64,000 nt of DNA from Actinomycetes bacterium (GTDB lineage: Bacteria > Actinomycetota > Actinomycetes > Actinomycetales > Microbacteriaceae). A model generated the notes under the pieces. That model was not told the origin of the DNA. It worked only from the letters and a program-made list of their open reading frames with translations, and ran no database searches. This document shows, one piece after another, positions 8,139 to 16,199 of this stretch. Numbering within the stretch: the stretch's first letter is position 1; each line of letters opens with the position of its first letter. The position numbers and the translations under genes are program-made. The DNA lies in the NCBI GenBank assembly GCA_023431405.1, contig JAEYVZ010000101.1:30461-94460 (forward strand). Direction: 5' to 3'.

Positions 8139-8891
8139 ATGTCGAACACCGCTCTTCTCACCGCCCCTGCTCCCCGCCACCTCCGCCCCGTCGAAGACCT
8201 CGCCGCCCCCGCACGCGCCGCCGCATCGCCGAGCTCGTCGGCGCAGCCCGCGACCTCCGCGGGCCAGAGCGCACGCGTCCTTCCCGCCGGGACCGCACCG
8301 CGCGGGTTCGCCCTCTACGTCGGGATCGATGAGGCGAAGGCCGCCGCCGACGGCGTCTCGCTGTCGACCCTCGTCGAGGCGCTGCGCCGCACGCTCGGCG
8401 AGCTCGCACCTCACGCCGAGACGTACGCGACCGTCGCCCTCGCCCCCATCGGGGCGGGAGGGCGCGATGTCGACGTCGTGCGTCTCGCCCTGCACGAGCC
8501 GAGCGCGGTGGCCCGCACGAAGCACGACGAGCCCGACGACGACGACATCGCCGGCGGTGTGACGATCGACATCTCCCGCCGCCGGGTGCACATCGACGGC
8601 GACGCCGCGACGCTGACGTTCAAGGAGTTCGAACTGCTGCAGTACCTCGTGCTCCGCGAAGGTCGCACGATCGAGCGCACCGAGCTGGTCGCGTCGCTGT
8701 GGAGCCACGCCGAGGGCGACGAGGCGCCCGGCGAGCGCACGATCGACGTGCACGTGCGACGGCTCCGCGCGAAGCTCGGCCGCTACGAGGACATCGTGCG
8801 CACCGTGCGCGGCATCGGCTACCGCTTCGACCGACACGCCGACGTCGTCATCCGCTACGGCCACGGCACCCCGTCGCCCGACCGCTTCTGA
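8139..8891 (+). CDS. winged-helix (OmpR/PhoB-type) transcriptional regulator
   Basis: A 250-residue DNA-binding protein. The C-terminal ~100 residues form an OmpR/PhoB-type winged helix: TLTFKEFELLQYLVLREGRT, then ERTIDVHVRRLRAKLG and VRGIGYRFD, the recognition helix and wing. The N-terminus lacks a phospho-acceptor receiver domain; residues about 55-130 are a small alpha/beta region, and the first 45 are low-complexity. It is therefore an orphan regulator not controlled by a standard kinase. The ATG at 8139 has AAGGAC eight bases upstream; the frame stays open upstream but lacks support. Position behind a Cys-rich leader suggests expression tuned to cysteine or translation status. Targets are unknown. 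Confidence 0.83.
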   Translation: MSNTALLTAPAPRHLRPVEDLAAPARAAASPSSSAQPATSAGQSARVLPAGTAPRGFALYVGIDEAKAAADGVSLSTLVEALRRTLGELAPHAETYATVALAPIGAGGRDVDVVRLALHEPSAVARTKHDEPDDDDIAGGVTIDISRRRVHIDGDAATLTFKEFELLQYLVLREGRTIERTELVASLWSHAEGDEAPGERTIDVHVRRLRAKLGRYEDIVRTVRGIGYRFDRHADVVIRYGHGTPSPDRF

Positions 8892-8933
8892 GCTCCCGGC
8901 GGAATGTCGGAGACCCTCACGTAGGGTGACGAC

Positions 8934-9944
8934 ATGACGATCGTGGCGGGGAAGAGGATGCCGGGGCCCCGGCGCCCGGCATCCCCGGCGCACCCGTCCC
9001 ACGCCGCACCGACTTCTCCACCGGCAGACTCATCGGGGCCCGCGAGGGAGACCGAATACCGGCTGCGCACCCCGATCGACGTCCGTCGGGCGGTGGGACA
9101 CCAGCAGCGCGGGGCGCACGATCCGTCGCAGCGCGAGATCGACGGCACCATCTGGCGGGCGACCCGCACCCCCGAGGGGATCGCGACTCTCGCACTCCGC
9201 GCCTCCGGCAACCGGGTGCGTGCGGCCGCATGGGGCCCGGGAGCCGAATGGGCACTCGGCCAGCTCCCCCGTCTGTGCGGCGCCGCCGACACACCCGTGG
9301 GCTTCGATGCGTCGCGGCATCCGCTCATCGCAGCCACCCACCGTCGGCATCCGGGCCTTCGCATCGGCCGCACCGACCTCCTGTTCGACGCGCTGGTCAG
9401 CGCGGTCTTCGAGCAGAAGGTGACCGGCCTGCAGGCCTTCGGGGCGTGGCGGGCGATCCTCACCTGGCAGGGCGAGCGCGCGCCGGGTCCCACGCCGATC
9501 CCGATGTTCGCGCCTCCCGCCGACTGGCAGTCCATCCCGAGCTGGACGTGGCACCGCGCCGGACTGGAACCGCCGCAGTCGCGCACCGTCACTGCAGCCG
9601 CGCGTCGCCGTGCGTCGATCGAGCACGCCGCCGACACGGCCGCCGACAGCGATGCCCGCGACCGCGTGCTCACCAGCCTTCCCGGCGTGGGGGTGTGGAC
9701 GAGCGCCGAGACGCGCATCCGCGCCTACGGAGACCCGGATGCCGTGAGCGTCGGCGACTACCATGTGGCGCACGAAGTCGGCTACGCCCTCACCGGCCAC
9801 CGCGTCGATGACGACGGCATGCTCGAACTGCTCGAACCGTGGCGCGGACAGCGGCAGCGCGTCATCCGCCTGATCGGACTGAGCGGGGTCCGGGAGCCGA
9901 GGCGCGGTCCCCGGCTGCACCCCGAAGACCACCGCGGCCGCTGA
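8934..9944 (+). CDS. DNA-3-methyladenine glycosylase-like (HhH-GPD) protein
   Basis: A 336-residue AlkA-like DNA glycosylase that would excise alkylated bases in base-excision repair. Residues about 155-200 carry the conserved ALVSAVFEQKVTGLQAF helix. The helix-hairpin-helix LPGVGVWTSAE (about 243-253) is followed by the GPD segment ending in VSVGDYH, whose Asp is the expected catalytic residue. The N-terminal ~50 residues are proline-rich and probably disordered. A TAGGGT box ends seven bases before the ATG, pointing to a leaderless transcript. It stops three bases before a convergent small gene. Confidence 0.85.
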   Translation: MTIVAGKRMPGPRRPASPAHPSHAAPTSPPADSSGPARETEYRLRTPIDVRRAVGHQQRGAHDPSQREIDGTIWRATRTPEGIATLALRASGNRVRAAAWGPGAEWALGQLPRLCGAADTPVGFDASRHPLIAATHRRHPGLRIGRTDLLFDALVSAVFEQKVTGLQAFGAWRAILTWQGERAPGPTPIPMFAPPADWQSIPSWTWHRAGLEPPQSRTVTAAARRRASIEHAADTAADSDARDRVLTSLPGVGVWTSAETRIRAYGDPDAVSVGDYHVAHEVGYALTGHRVDDDGMLELLEPWRGQRQRVIRLIGLSGVREPRRGPRLHPEDHRGR

Positions 9945-9946
9945 GG

Positions 9947-10132
9947 TCAGGCGGGCGCTTCTTCGTCTTCCTCCGGCTCGAACGTCGAGGCCTCGCCGGT
10001 GTGGCCTGCAGCGACGCCGTCGGGGTCCGGCGGGATCGTCCCGTCTTCTCCGAGACCGCCGGGCTTGGTGGTCTCGTCGATGTCGTCGTTGTCGAGGTCG
10101 CTGTCGATCTCTTCTGCGTGCGGATCGGTCAT
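9947..10132 (-). CDS. small acidic hypothetical protein
   Basis: A 61-residue strongly acidic protein (Asp/Glu/Gly/Pro-rich) with no hydrophobic segment and no recognised domain; likely disordered. It resembles in composition the acidic proteins at 6546-7225. The ATG at 10132 is preceded by a weak GAGAGAGG-like site on the minus strand. It converges with the glycosylase gene with only two bases between stops. Confidence 0.6.
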   Translation of the reverse strand: MTDPHAEEIDSDLDNDDIDETTKPGGLGEDGTIPPDPDGVAAGHTGEASTFEPEEDEEAPA

Positions 10133-10241
10133 GATGGCTGCCTCTCTCCGCGACGCCTCCGGTCGCGGTCCGACGACCGTACTGCGCCGGTCGCCTCGAC
10201 GTCTCGGGGCTTGACCTCGCCGTCTCGTGCCGGTAGCGGGA

Positions 10242-11000
10242 CTAACGGTAGTAGACGGCCAGCGGATGCGCTCCGTCGCGGCGCACGGCGATCGGTGTGG
10301 CGAACACGTCTTCGAGCACGTCGCTGCGCATGACCTCGTCGGGGGTGCCCGCGTGCACGACGCGGCCGTCTTTCAGCGCGACGATGCGGTCGGCGTAGGC
10401 GGCGGCGAAGTTGATGTCGTGCACGACGACCACGATGGTCTTGCCGAGATCGTCGGCCGCTCGCCGCAGCTGGCCCATCATGCCGACGGCGTGGCGCATG
10501 TCGAGGTTGTTGAGCGGCTCGTCCAGGAGCACGCAGTCAGTGTCCTGTGCGAGCACCATCGCGACGTACGCGCGCTGACGCTGCCCGCCCGAAAGCTGGT
10601 CGAGATAACGGTGCGCGAGATCATCGAGCCCGAGGAAGGAGATCGCCTCATCGATGCGGCGACGATCATCGGCGCTCAGCCTTCCGCGGGAGTGGGGGAA
10701 CCTGCCGAAGCCGACGAGGTCGCGCACGGTCAGTCGCGTGACGAAGCTGTTCTCCTGCCGGAGGATCGACACCACGGTCGCGAGCCGGGCGGTAGGCGTC
10801 GTGGCCACATCGTGCCCGCCGACGGTGACGCGACCGGTGGTCGGTGCGGTGAGCCGCCCCGCGATCGTGAGGAGCGTCGACTTCCCCGCGCCGTTCGGCC
10901 CGATGAGTGCCGTGACGCCCCCGGAGGGGATCTCGAGGTCGACCGGGCCGAGCACCCGGAGCGCTCCGTACGACTTGGTGACGTCGGTGAAGGTGATCAC
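10242..11000 (-). CDS. iron-siderophore ABC transporter ATPase
   Basis: A 252-residue ATP-binding subunit of an iron-siderophore importer. Walker A GPNGAGKST (about 35-43), signature LSGGQRQRAY, Walker B CVLLDEP and the switch His in VVVVHD are all intact. Sequence character (VTKSYGALRVLGPVDLEI, then NNLDMRHAVGMM) matches the FecE/YclP group. The GTG at 11000 overlaps the stop of the permease gene (GTGA). It is the last gene of the four-gene operon whose lipoprotein is at 13075-14043. Iron control through the DtxR box upstream is expected. Confidence 0.92.
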   Translation of the reverse strand: MITFTDVTKSYGALRVLGPVDLEIPSGGVTALIGPNGAGKSTLLTIAGRLTAPTTGRVTVGGHDVATTPTARLATVVSILRQENSFVTRLTVRDLVGFGRFPHSRGRLSADDRRRIDEAISFLGLDDLAHRYLDQLSGGQRQRAYVAMVLAQDTDCVLLDEPLNNLDMRHAVGMMGQLRRAADDLGKTIVVVVHDINFAAAYADRIVALKDGRVVHAGTPDEVMRSDVLEDVFATPIAVRRDGAHPLAVYYR

Positions 11001-12025
11001 AGTGCGCCCTTCCGAAGCAGATGGATGATGAAGAACAGGCCGCCCGCGAACTCGATGATGACGGTGAGCATGCCGGCCGCGTAGAAGACGTGACGCAGCA
11101 CGAAGTACCCGGCCAGCAGCGTCGCCATCGCGAGAAGCGCGGCGAACGGCAGCACGACGCCGTGCCGCGGAGAGCCCGCGAGCTGGTAGGCCAGGGTCGC
11201 CACGATGAACCCGAAGAACGTCATGGGGCCGACGAGCGTGGTGGAGATCGAGATGAGCACCGCGATCAGCACCAGCATCAGGGTCACCTGGCGCTTGTAC
11301 GCGATGCCGAGGCTCGTCGCTGTGTCCCTCCCGAGCGCCAGCACGTCGAGCCGGTGCCGTGCGTGCCACACGGCGGCGGCGACCGCGGCCACGATGACCG
11401 CCGCCCACGGCAGGTACTCGGGATGGGAGTTGCTCATGTTGCCGAACAGTCGCGCCGAGAGGAGATCGAAGTCGCTCGGCGTGAGGAGTCGTTGCATGAC
11501 GGTCGACAGCGAGCCGAAGCCCACCCCCAGCACGATGCCGATGAGCAGCATGATGTGGAGGCTCCCCCGCCGCCCGGCGAACAGCCACCCGTAGAGCACG
11601 GTCGCGAAGCCCACCATCAGGATGCTCTGCAGCGCCACCTTCGGGAGTCCGTCGGTGGCGGCCAGCGCCGCTCCTCCGAAGAAGAACACGAGCGCGGTCT
11701 GCATCACGACGTAGAGCGCATCGAACCCCATGATCGACGGGGTCAGGATGCGGTTCGAGGTGGCGGTGTGGAAGAGCACCGTGGCCCACGCCTGGCATAC
11801 CGCGACCAGCACGATGGTGGCGACGGTGACGCCGCGCATCTCCAGCGCGAGCCAGAAGCCGCGGCGCGAGGGATCCATCGGCAGGTCGTAGAACAGGACC
11901 GCGAGTGCGCCGACGAGGACGACGGCGCCGACGAGGGCGAACCGCAGCCAGGGCCGTCGCACGGAGGGAGCGCTGCCGGATGCGGCGGAGACCGGCTGGG
12001 CGCGCGATGCGGTCAGCTCAGTCAT
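10997..12025 (-). CDS. iron-siderophore ABC transporter permease (FecCD family)
   Basis: A 342-residue polytopic permease, second of two FecCD-type subunits that form the membrane channel for a ferric-siderophore. About ten hydrophobic helices are visible. The conserved coupling region LALGRDTATSLGIAYKR (about 234-250) precedes the GPMTFFGFIVATLAYQL segment typical of the family. It overlaps the upstream permease gene by eight bases and the ATPase gene by four, so the three are translationally coupled. Confidence 0.92.
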   Translation of the reverse strand: MTELTASRAQPVSAASGSAPSVRRPWLRFALVGAVVLVGALAVLFYDLPMDPSRRGFWLALEMRGVTVATIVLVAVCQAWATVLFHTATSNRILTPSIMGFDALYVVMQTALVFFFGGAALAATDGLPKVALQSILMVGFATVLYGWLFAGRRGSLHIMLLIGIVLGVGFGSLSTVMQRLLTPSDFDLLSARLFGNMSNSHPEYLPWAAVIVAAVAAAVWHARHRLDVLALGRDTATSLGIAYKRQVTLMLVLIAVLISISTTLVGPMTFFGFIVATLAYQLAGSPRHGVVLPFAALLAMATLLAGYFVLRHVFYAAGMLTVIIEFAGGLFFIIHLLRKGAL

Positions 12026-13022
12026 GGGAGCGCATCCTCAGCAGGAGGGAGATGAAGACGGCCGAGCCGACGACACCGAGCACCATGGAGACCGGCACCT
12101 CGAACGGCATCCGCACCACCCTGCCGACGATGTCGCACACGACGATGATCGTGACGCCCCCGAGGCACACCCAGGGGAGGTTCGCACGCAGGTTGTCACC
12201 GCGCCACATCGAGACGAGGTTGGGCACGATCAGCCCGAGGAAGGGGAGGAAGCCCACCACCACCGTCGTCACGCCGGTGGCCACCGCGACCAGCGCCGTG
12301 CCGAGCATGAGCACCCGCGGATAGTTCACCCCGAGCGATGTCGCGACGTCTTCGCCGAGGCTTGCCGCCGTGAGGCGGTCTGCCAGCAGCGCGACGAGCA
12401 CGACGACGATCGCGACCGCCCACAGCGTCTCGTACCGCCCGCGCACGACGGAGGTGAAGCTCCCCATGAACCAGGTGCCGAGCATCTGGAGCGTGTTGGT
12501 GGTGACGGCGAGGTAGGTGGTGAACGCCGAGACGACGGCGCCGAGCATGATGCCGATGAGGGGCACCACAAGGGAGGAGCGCAGCACGATGCGGCGGAGG
12601 ATCCCGAGGAAGATCATGGTGCCGACGAACGCCGCGGCGCTGGCGACGACCATCCGCACGGGGAGGGTCGACTGCGGCACGAGCACGACCACGAGGAGGA
12701 GTCCGAGCGCCGACCATTCGGCGGTGCCGGTGGTCGTCGGCTCGACGAAGCGGTTCTGGGTAAGGAGCTGCATCACGAGGCCCGACACGGCCATCGCGCA
12801 GCCCGCGAGCACGAGCGCGACGGTGCGGGGCACCCGGGTGATCCAGAACATGTCTGCGCCGTGCGCGTCGGCACCGAGGTCGTACACGCCGACGAAGAGG
12901 GAGATGACGACGAGGGCGGCGACCGCCGTCGTCGCGGCAGGAAGCGCCAGGCGGCCGCGGAGGCGCAGCGGATGCCGGCGGCGGGACGCGGCGCGCGGGG
13001 ATGCGGGAAGCGGGGAGGTCAT
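12018..13022 (-). CDS. iron-siderophore ABC transporter permease (FecCD family)
   Basis: A 334-residue FecCD-type permease, partner of the next one. Family landmarks include FWITRVPRTVALVLAGCAMA near residue 65, TAASLGEDVATSLGVNYPR (coupling helix), and VGFLPFLGLIVPNLVS. About ten membrane segments follow a basic ~25-residue N-terminus. The ATG at 13022 is chosen because the upstream extension is Arg-rich with no family resemblance; the ribosome site is weak. It lies 52 bases after the lipoprotein gene in the same operon. Confidence 0.92.
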   Translation of the reverse strand: MTSPLPASPRAASRRRHPLRLRGRLALPAATTAVAALVVISLFVGVYDLGADAHGADMFWITRVPRTVALVLAGCAMAVSGLVMQLLTQNRFVEPTTTGTAEWSALGLLLVVVLVPQSTLPVRMVVASAAAFVGTMIFLGILRRIVLRSSLVVPLIGIMLGAVVSAFTTYLAVTTNTLQMLGTWFMGSFTSVVRGRYETLWAVAIVVVLVALLADRLTAASLGEDVATSLGVNYPRVLMLGTALVAVATGVTTVVVGFLPFLGLIVPNLVSMWRGDNLRANLPWVCLGGVTIIVVCDIVGRVVRMPFEVPVSMVLGVVGSAVFISLLLRMRSHD

Positions 13023-13074
13023 GAGCGGAGGACGGCGGCGGGTGTCGGCCCGCCGCCGTCCGATTCGGTTCCGG

Positions 13075-14043
13075 TCAGCGGGCGGCCGAGAACGCGTCGG
13101 CGAGGTCGGTGTACAGCTGCGTGTAGCTCTGGATGCCCTCATCGAGGTAGAAGCTGGGAGCGAGGTAGACGATCTGGCCCTTCTTCACGGCGGGCACGTT
13201 CTTCAGCGCTTCCGATCCTTCGATGAGCTCCTTGGCGGCGACGTAGCCGTCTTCGCCGAACATCGCATCGCGGTCGAGCACGATGAGCCACTCGGGTGCG
13301 GCTGCGGCGATCGCCTCGACCGAGATGTCGTCTCCGTGCGAGGAGTCCTCCGCCTCCCGGTCGATCCCGGCAACGAGGTCGAGCGTCGGGAAGACCGAGC
13401 CCACTCCGCGCCCCTCGCCCGGCGCGGCGTAGGCGATCTCGCCTGCTGAGGTGATGAGGCCGACGACGGTGTCGGTGCCGTTGTAGGCCTCCGCCGCCGC
13501 GGTGACCGCGGCATCCAGCTCGTCGGCGAGGCGCTGCGCGTCGTCTTCACGGTCGAAGACCTGGCCGAGGATGGCGACCTGACGCTTGAGTTCGGAGATG
13601 TGATCTTCGCCGTCGCGGGGGCTCGTCTCGATGATCGCGGGCTGGATGTCTTTGAGGTCGTCGTAGAAGCTCGCGAAGCGGTATCCGCCGACGATGAGGT
13701 CGGGCTCCGCCTCGATGACCGCTTCGAGGTCGGGCTCCCGGTGAAGGCCCACATCGAGCACGTCGGCGCCGCCCGACAGCGAAGGCCACAGGTCGTACAT
13801 GAGGGGCTTGGGGGCGGCGACGAGCGAGACACCCCAGTCGCTGAGGGTCTGGAACGTCGTGTTGTCGAGCGCCACGACCCGCTCGGGGTTCACCGGCACC
13901 TCGATGGCACCGTGGTTGTCGGTCACGGTGGTCGTCGCTTCTCCCGCGGGCGACCCCGTCGCGGCGGGGGTGGCCGCGCATCCGGCGAGCGAGAGGGCGG
14001 CGATCAGAGCGACGGATGCGGTGACCGAGCGGGTGGGACTCAT
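13075..14043 (-). CDS. ferric-siderophore substrate-binding lipoprotein
   Basis: A 322-residue periplasmic-binding-type lipoprotein for iron-siderophore capture. A signal peptide ends in the lipobox LAGC (Cys about residue 22). A FhuD/YclQ-like (class III) fold follows: VPVNPERVVALDNTTFQTL, DVLDVGLHREPDLEAV, and EPDLIVGGYRF. It resembles binding proteins for catecholate or petrobactin-type siderophores, although the ligand is uncertain. AAGGAGG eight bases upstream of the ATG at 14043 makes the start firm. First gene of the operon, about 100 bases from a DtxR-type palindrome. Confidence 0.92.
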   Translation of the reverse strand: MSPTRSVTASVALIAALSLAGCAATPAATGSPAGEATTTVTDNHGAIEVPVNPERVVALDNTTFQTLSDWGVSLVAAPKPLMYDLWPSLSGGADVLDVGLHREPDLEAVIEAEPDLIVGGYRFASFYDDLKDIQPAIIETSPRDGEDHISELKRQVAILGQVFDREDDAQRLADELDAAVTAAAEAYNGTDTVVGLITSAGEIAYAAPGEGRGVGSVFPTLDLVAGIDREAEDSSHGDDISVEAIAAAAPEWLIVLDRDAMFGEDGYVAAKELIEGSEALKNVPAVKKGQIVYLAPSFYLDEGIQSYTQLYTDLADAFSAAR

Positions 14044-14141
14044 GCGTGTTCCTCCTTGGGGAAGGGCGCGGCCGGGCACGCCGAAGGGCGCGCTCAGCGC
14101 GTCGCCGGCGGGGTGAGGGCGACCTGGGCGCCCGGACGAAT

Positions 14142-14160
14142 GTAGGTTAGCCTAACCTTT
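14142..14160. promoter_or_regulatory. DtxR/IdeR iron box
   Basis: AGGTTAG (14144-14150) and CTAACCT (14152-14158) form a perfect dyad around a central C, matching the DtxR/IdeR consensus TTAGGTTAGCCTAACCTAA at most positions. It lies directly before the GTG of the siderophore-interacting protein and about 100 bases before the lipoprotein gene on the other strand, so one site could repress both under iron sufficiency. Confidence 0.9.
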
Positions 14161-15021
14161 GTGAGCATCGTCAAATCCGCCTCGGCTGCCCCCTCGTCCG
14201 GCTCTGCCCGGACCTTCCAGCTGGAGCGCCGCCGCCTCGACCTCCGCTTCCGTCTCGCGCGGCTCACCGAACGGCAATGGCTGACCCCCGGATACGTGCG
14301 GGTGCGCGTGGAGGGGAGCGACCTCCGGGCCACCGAGACCGACGACGGCATCCTGCCCGCCTTCGACTCCCCCGGGTCCGACGACCACCTCCGCGTCTTC
14401 TTCCCCGACGAGCCGCCCGCCGCCCTCGACGCGACGACGCTCGCCGCCCTCCGCGCCGCGCCGAGCCGCGAGTACACCCCCCTCGCCTGGAACTCCGACG
14501 ACGGCTGGCTCGACCTCGAGTTCGCCCTGCACCCCGGCGACGGCCCGGGGTCGACCTGGGCGGCGAGCGCCGACCTCGGCGCGGTGGTCGGCATCGGCGG
14601 CCCCCGCGGGTCGACGGTCATCACCGGACGCCCGGGCGGCTGGTTCCTCGCGGGCGATGAGACGGCCGTTCCGGCGATGCGGCGCTTCGCGCATCTGATG
14701 GATGCCGATGCCGTCGGCCGCATCCTGGTCGAGGTGCCCGGCACCCGGCACGAGATCGCCATCGATGCCCCGCCCGGGGTCACCGTGGAGCAGGTGCACC
14801 GCGCCGACGCCGCAGCAGGCGAGGCCCTGGCCGCGCGACTGGCGGCCCTCACCGCGCACGACCGGCCGGGCGGCGACGTCTTCGCCTTCATCGCCGCCGA
14901 GCAGGCCGTGGTGCGCCCGGGCCGGGAGCTGCTCCTCACCCGCTGGGGGCTCGATGCCGACCGCGTCGTCGTGAAGGGCTACTGGAAGCGCGGCGAGGCG
15001 GAGTATCACGCGCCCCACTGA
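14161..15021 (+). CDS. siderophore-interacting protein (SIP/ViuB family reductase)
   Basis: A 286-residue flavin-dependent ferric-siderophore reductase that would release iron after import by the divergent ABC system. The N-terminal FAD-binding domain (about 20-155) includes SREYTPLAW, matching the RxYT flavin-binding signature, and DLEFALHPGDGPGSTWA. The C-terminal NAD(P)H-binding domain (160-286) contains GGWFLAGDETAVPA and ends with VKGYWKRGEAEY, the family tail. The GTG at 14161 begins right after the iron box, so the message is probably leaderless and repression by DtxR would block the promoter directly. Confidence 0.92.
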   Translation: MSIVKSASAAPSSGSARTFQLERRRLDLRFRLARLTERQWLTPGYVRVRVEGSDLRATETDDGILPAFDSPGSDDHLRVFFPDEPPAALDATTLAALRAAPSREYTPLAWNSDDGWLDLEFALHPGDGPGSTWAASADLGAVVGIGGPRGSTVITGRPGGWFLAGDETAVPAMRRFAHLMDADAVGRILVEVPGTRHEIAIDAPPGVTVEQVHRADAAAGEALAARLAALTAHDRPGGDVFAFIAAEQAVVRPGRELLLTRWGLDADRVVVKGYWKRGEAEYHAPH

Positions 15022-15054
15022 GAGCGGTCGCGCCGGGCGATCAGCGCGGAACGA

Positions 15055-15885
15055 TCACATCTCCTCGTGCGTGTCGGGATCGCCGCCCCACAGGCGTCCG
15101 CGCTCGAGCCCGCTGATCGCGGCGACCTCGTCGTCGGTGAGGGAGAAATCGAACACGTCGGCGTTCTCGATCTGGCGTTGCGGGTCGGCCGACTTCGGGA
15201 TCGGCGTGGAGCTCAGCTGCACGTGCCAGCGCAACACGACCTGCGTCGGCGTCACGCCATGTGCGGCGGCGATGTCGGCGATGAGCTGCTCGCTCAGCAG
15301 CTCGCTGCGACGGGCGAGCGGACTCCAGCTCTCGGTGCGGATGCCGTGCGCGGTGTGGAACGCGCGCAGCGCCTGCTGAGGGAAGTAGGGGTGCATCTCG
15401 ACCTGGTTGACCGCAGGTGCGACGCCCGTCTCGTCGATGAGCCGCATGAGCATCGGCTCGGTGAAGTTCGAGACCCCGACCGATCCCACTTTTCCCTCGT
15501 CGCGCAGCGCCAGCATGGCCCGGTAGGTCTCGACGTACCTGCCGACGCTCGGGTTCGGCCAGTGGATGAGGTACAGGTCGATGCGGTCCAGACCGAGGCG
15601 CTGGAGAGACCCTTCGGCGCTTCGCACGGTCTCGTCGAAGCCGTGGTCGCGGCCGGGCACCTTGGTCGTCACGATCAGCTCGTCGCGGATGCCGGAACGA
15701 CGCACCGCCTCGCCCACCTCGACCTCGTTCTCGTAGTTCACGGCCGAGTCGAGGATGCGGTAGCCGTTCGCCACCGCGGCGACCATCGCCTCGACGCCCT
15801 CCGCGCCGCGGAGGTTGTAGGTGCCGAGACCGAGCTCGGGAAAACGCGTGCCGTCGTTGAGGGTGACGGTGGGAATCGTGACCAT
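15055..15885 (-). CDS. aldo/keto reductase
   Basis: A 276-residue NADPH-dependent aldo/keto reductase of the 2,5-diketo-gluconate reductase-like group. The catalytic tetrad is complete: Asp46, Tyr51 (LDSAVNYENE), Lys75 (TTKVPG) and His108 (LIHWP). The C-terminal cofactor-phosphate motif IPKSADPQRQIEN is present. The substrate is not evident; such enzymes reduce small aldehydes and ketones. It is monocistronic, convergent with the siderophore-interacting gene and divergent from the small ORF/rtcB region. The start at 15885 places the typical VTLNDGTRFPELGLGTY early in the protein. Confidence 0.92.
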   Translation of the reverse strand: MVTIPTVTLNDGTRFPELGLGTYNLRGAEGVEAMVAAVANGYRILDSAVNYENEVEVGEAVRRSGIRDELIVTTKVPGRDHGFDETVRSAEGSLQRLGLDRIDLYLIHWPNPSVGRYVETYRAMLALRDEGKVGSVGVSNFTEPMLMRLIDETGVAPAVNQVEMHPYFPQQALRAFHTAHGIRTESWSPLARRSELLSEQLIADIAAAHGVTPTQVVLRWHVQLSSTPIPKSADPQRQIENADVFDFSLTDDEVAAISGLERGRLWGGDPDTHEEM

Positions 15886-15935
15886 GGCGCCACGCTACGC
15901 CGCCGCGACCGCCCGTGCCACGCAGCGCGCAGCGC

Positions 15936-15965
15936 TTGACCCGAGCAGGCCTGTCCCACTACGGT
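15936..15965 (+). promoter_or_regulatory. putative promoter ahead of a 29-codon ORF and rtcB
   Basis: TTGACC (15936-15941) and TACGGT (15960-15965) are spaced by 18 bases, matching a housekeeping -35 and an actinobacterial TANNNT -10. Transcription would start near 15972, some 37 bases before the small ORF. Confidence 0.5.
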
Positions 15966-16008
15966 GGCAAGGCTGTGCCGACCGGCACGGCATCCGAAGG
16001 GACACGAC

Positions 16009-16098
16009 ATGGACGCTCGCACACGCGACCTCCTGCAGCGGAAGACGGCTCAGCCGAACTTCCGCTACGAGTCGTACCCTCCGGCGCGCGCCGTCTGA
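16009..16098 (+). CDS. 29-residue small ORF upstream of rtcB
   Basis: A 29-codon ORF with a good ribosome site (GAAGGGA, about seven bases before the ATG) and a promoter-like sequence upstream. The peptide is basic with an aromatic C-terminal half (PNFRYESYPP) and has no recognised domain or hydrophobic helix. Sixteen bases after its stop lies a terminator-like hairpin, then rtcB. It may be a conserved microprotein or a regulatory uORF; I do not recognise it. Confidence 0.5.
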   Translation: MDARTRDLLQRKTAQPNFRYESYPPARAV

Positions 16099-16113
16099 CA
16101 CCGTTACCGTCAT

Positions 16114-16144
16114 ACGCCCCGCACCGCACAGGTCCGGGGCGTTT
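16114..16144 (+). terminator. terminator-like hairpin between small ORF and rtcB
   Basis: ACGCCCCG (16114-16121) pairs with CGGGGCGT (16135-16142) around a 13-base loop, followed by a short T-run (16142-16144). It could end the small ORF transcript or attenuate read-through into rtcB. Confidence 0.55.
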
Positions 16145-16199
16145 CGCATGTTCCTCTCCATGCGTGCTCTCCTCGGGCCCTCCACGAAGGAAAGGAACC

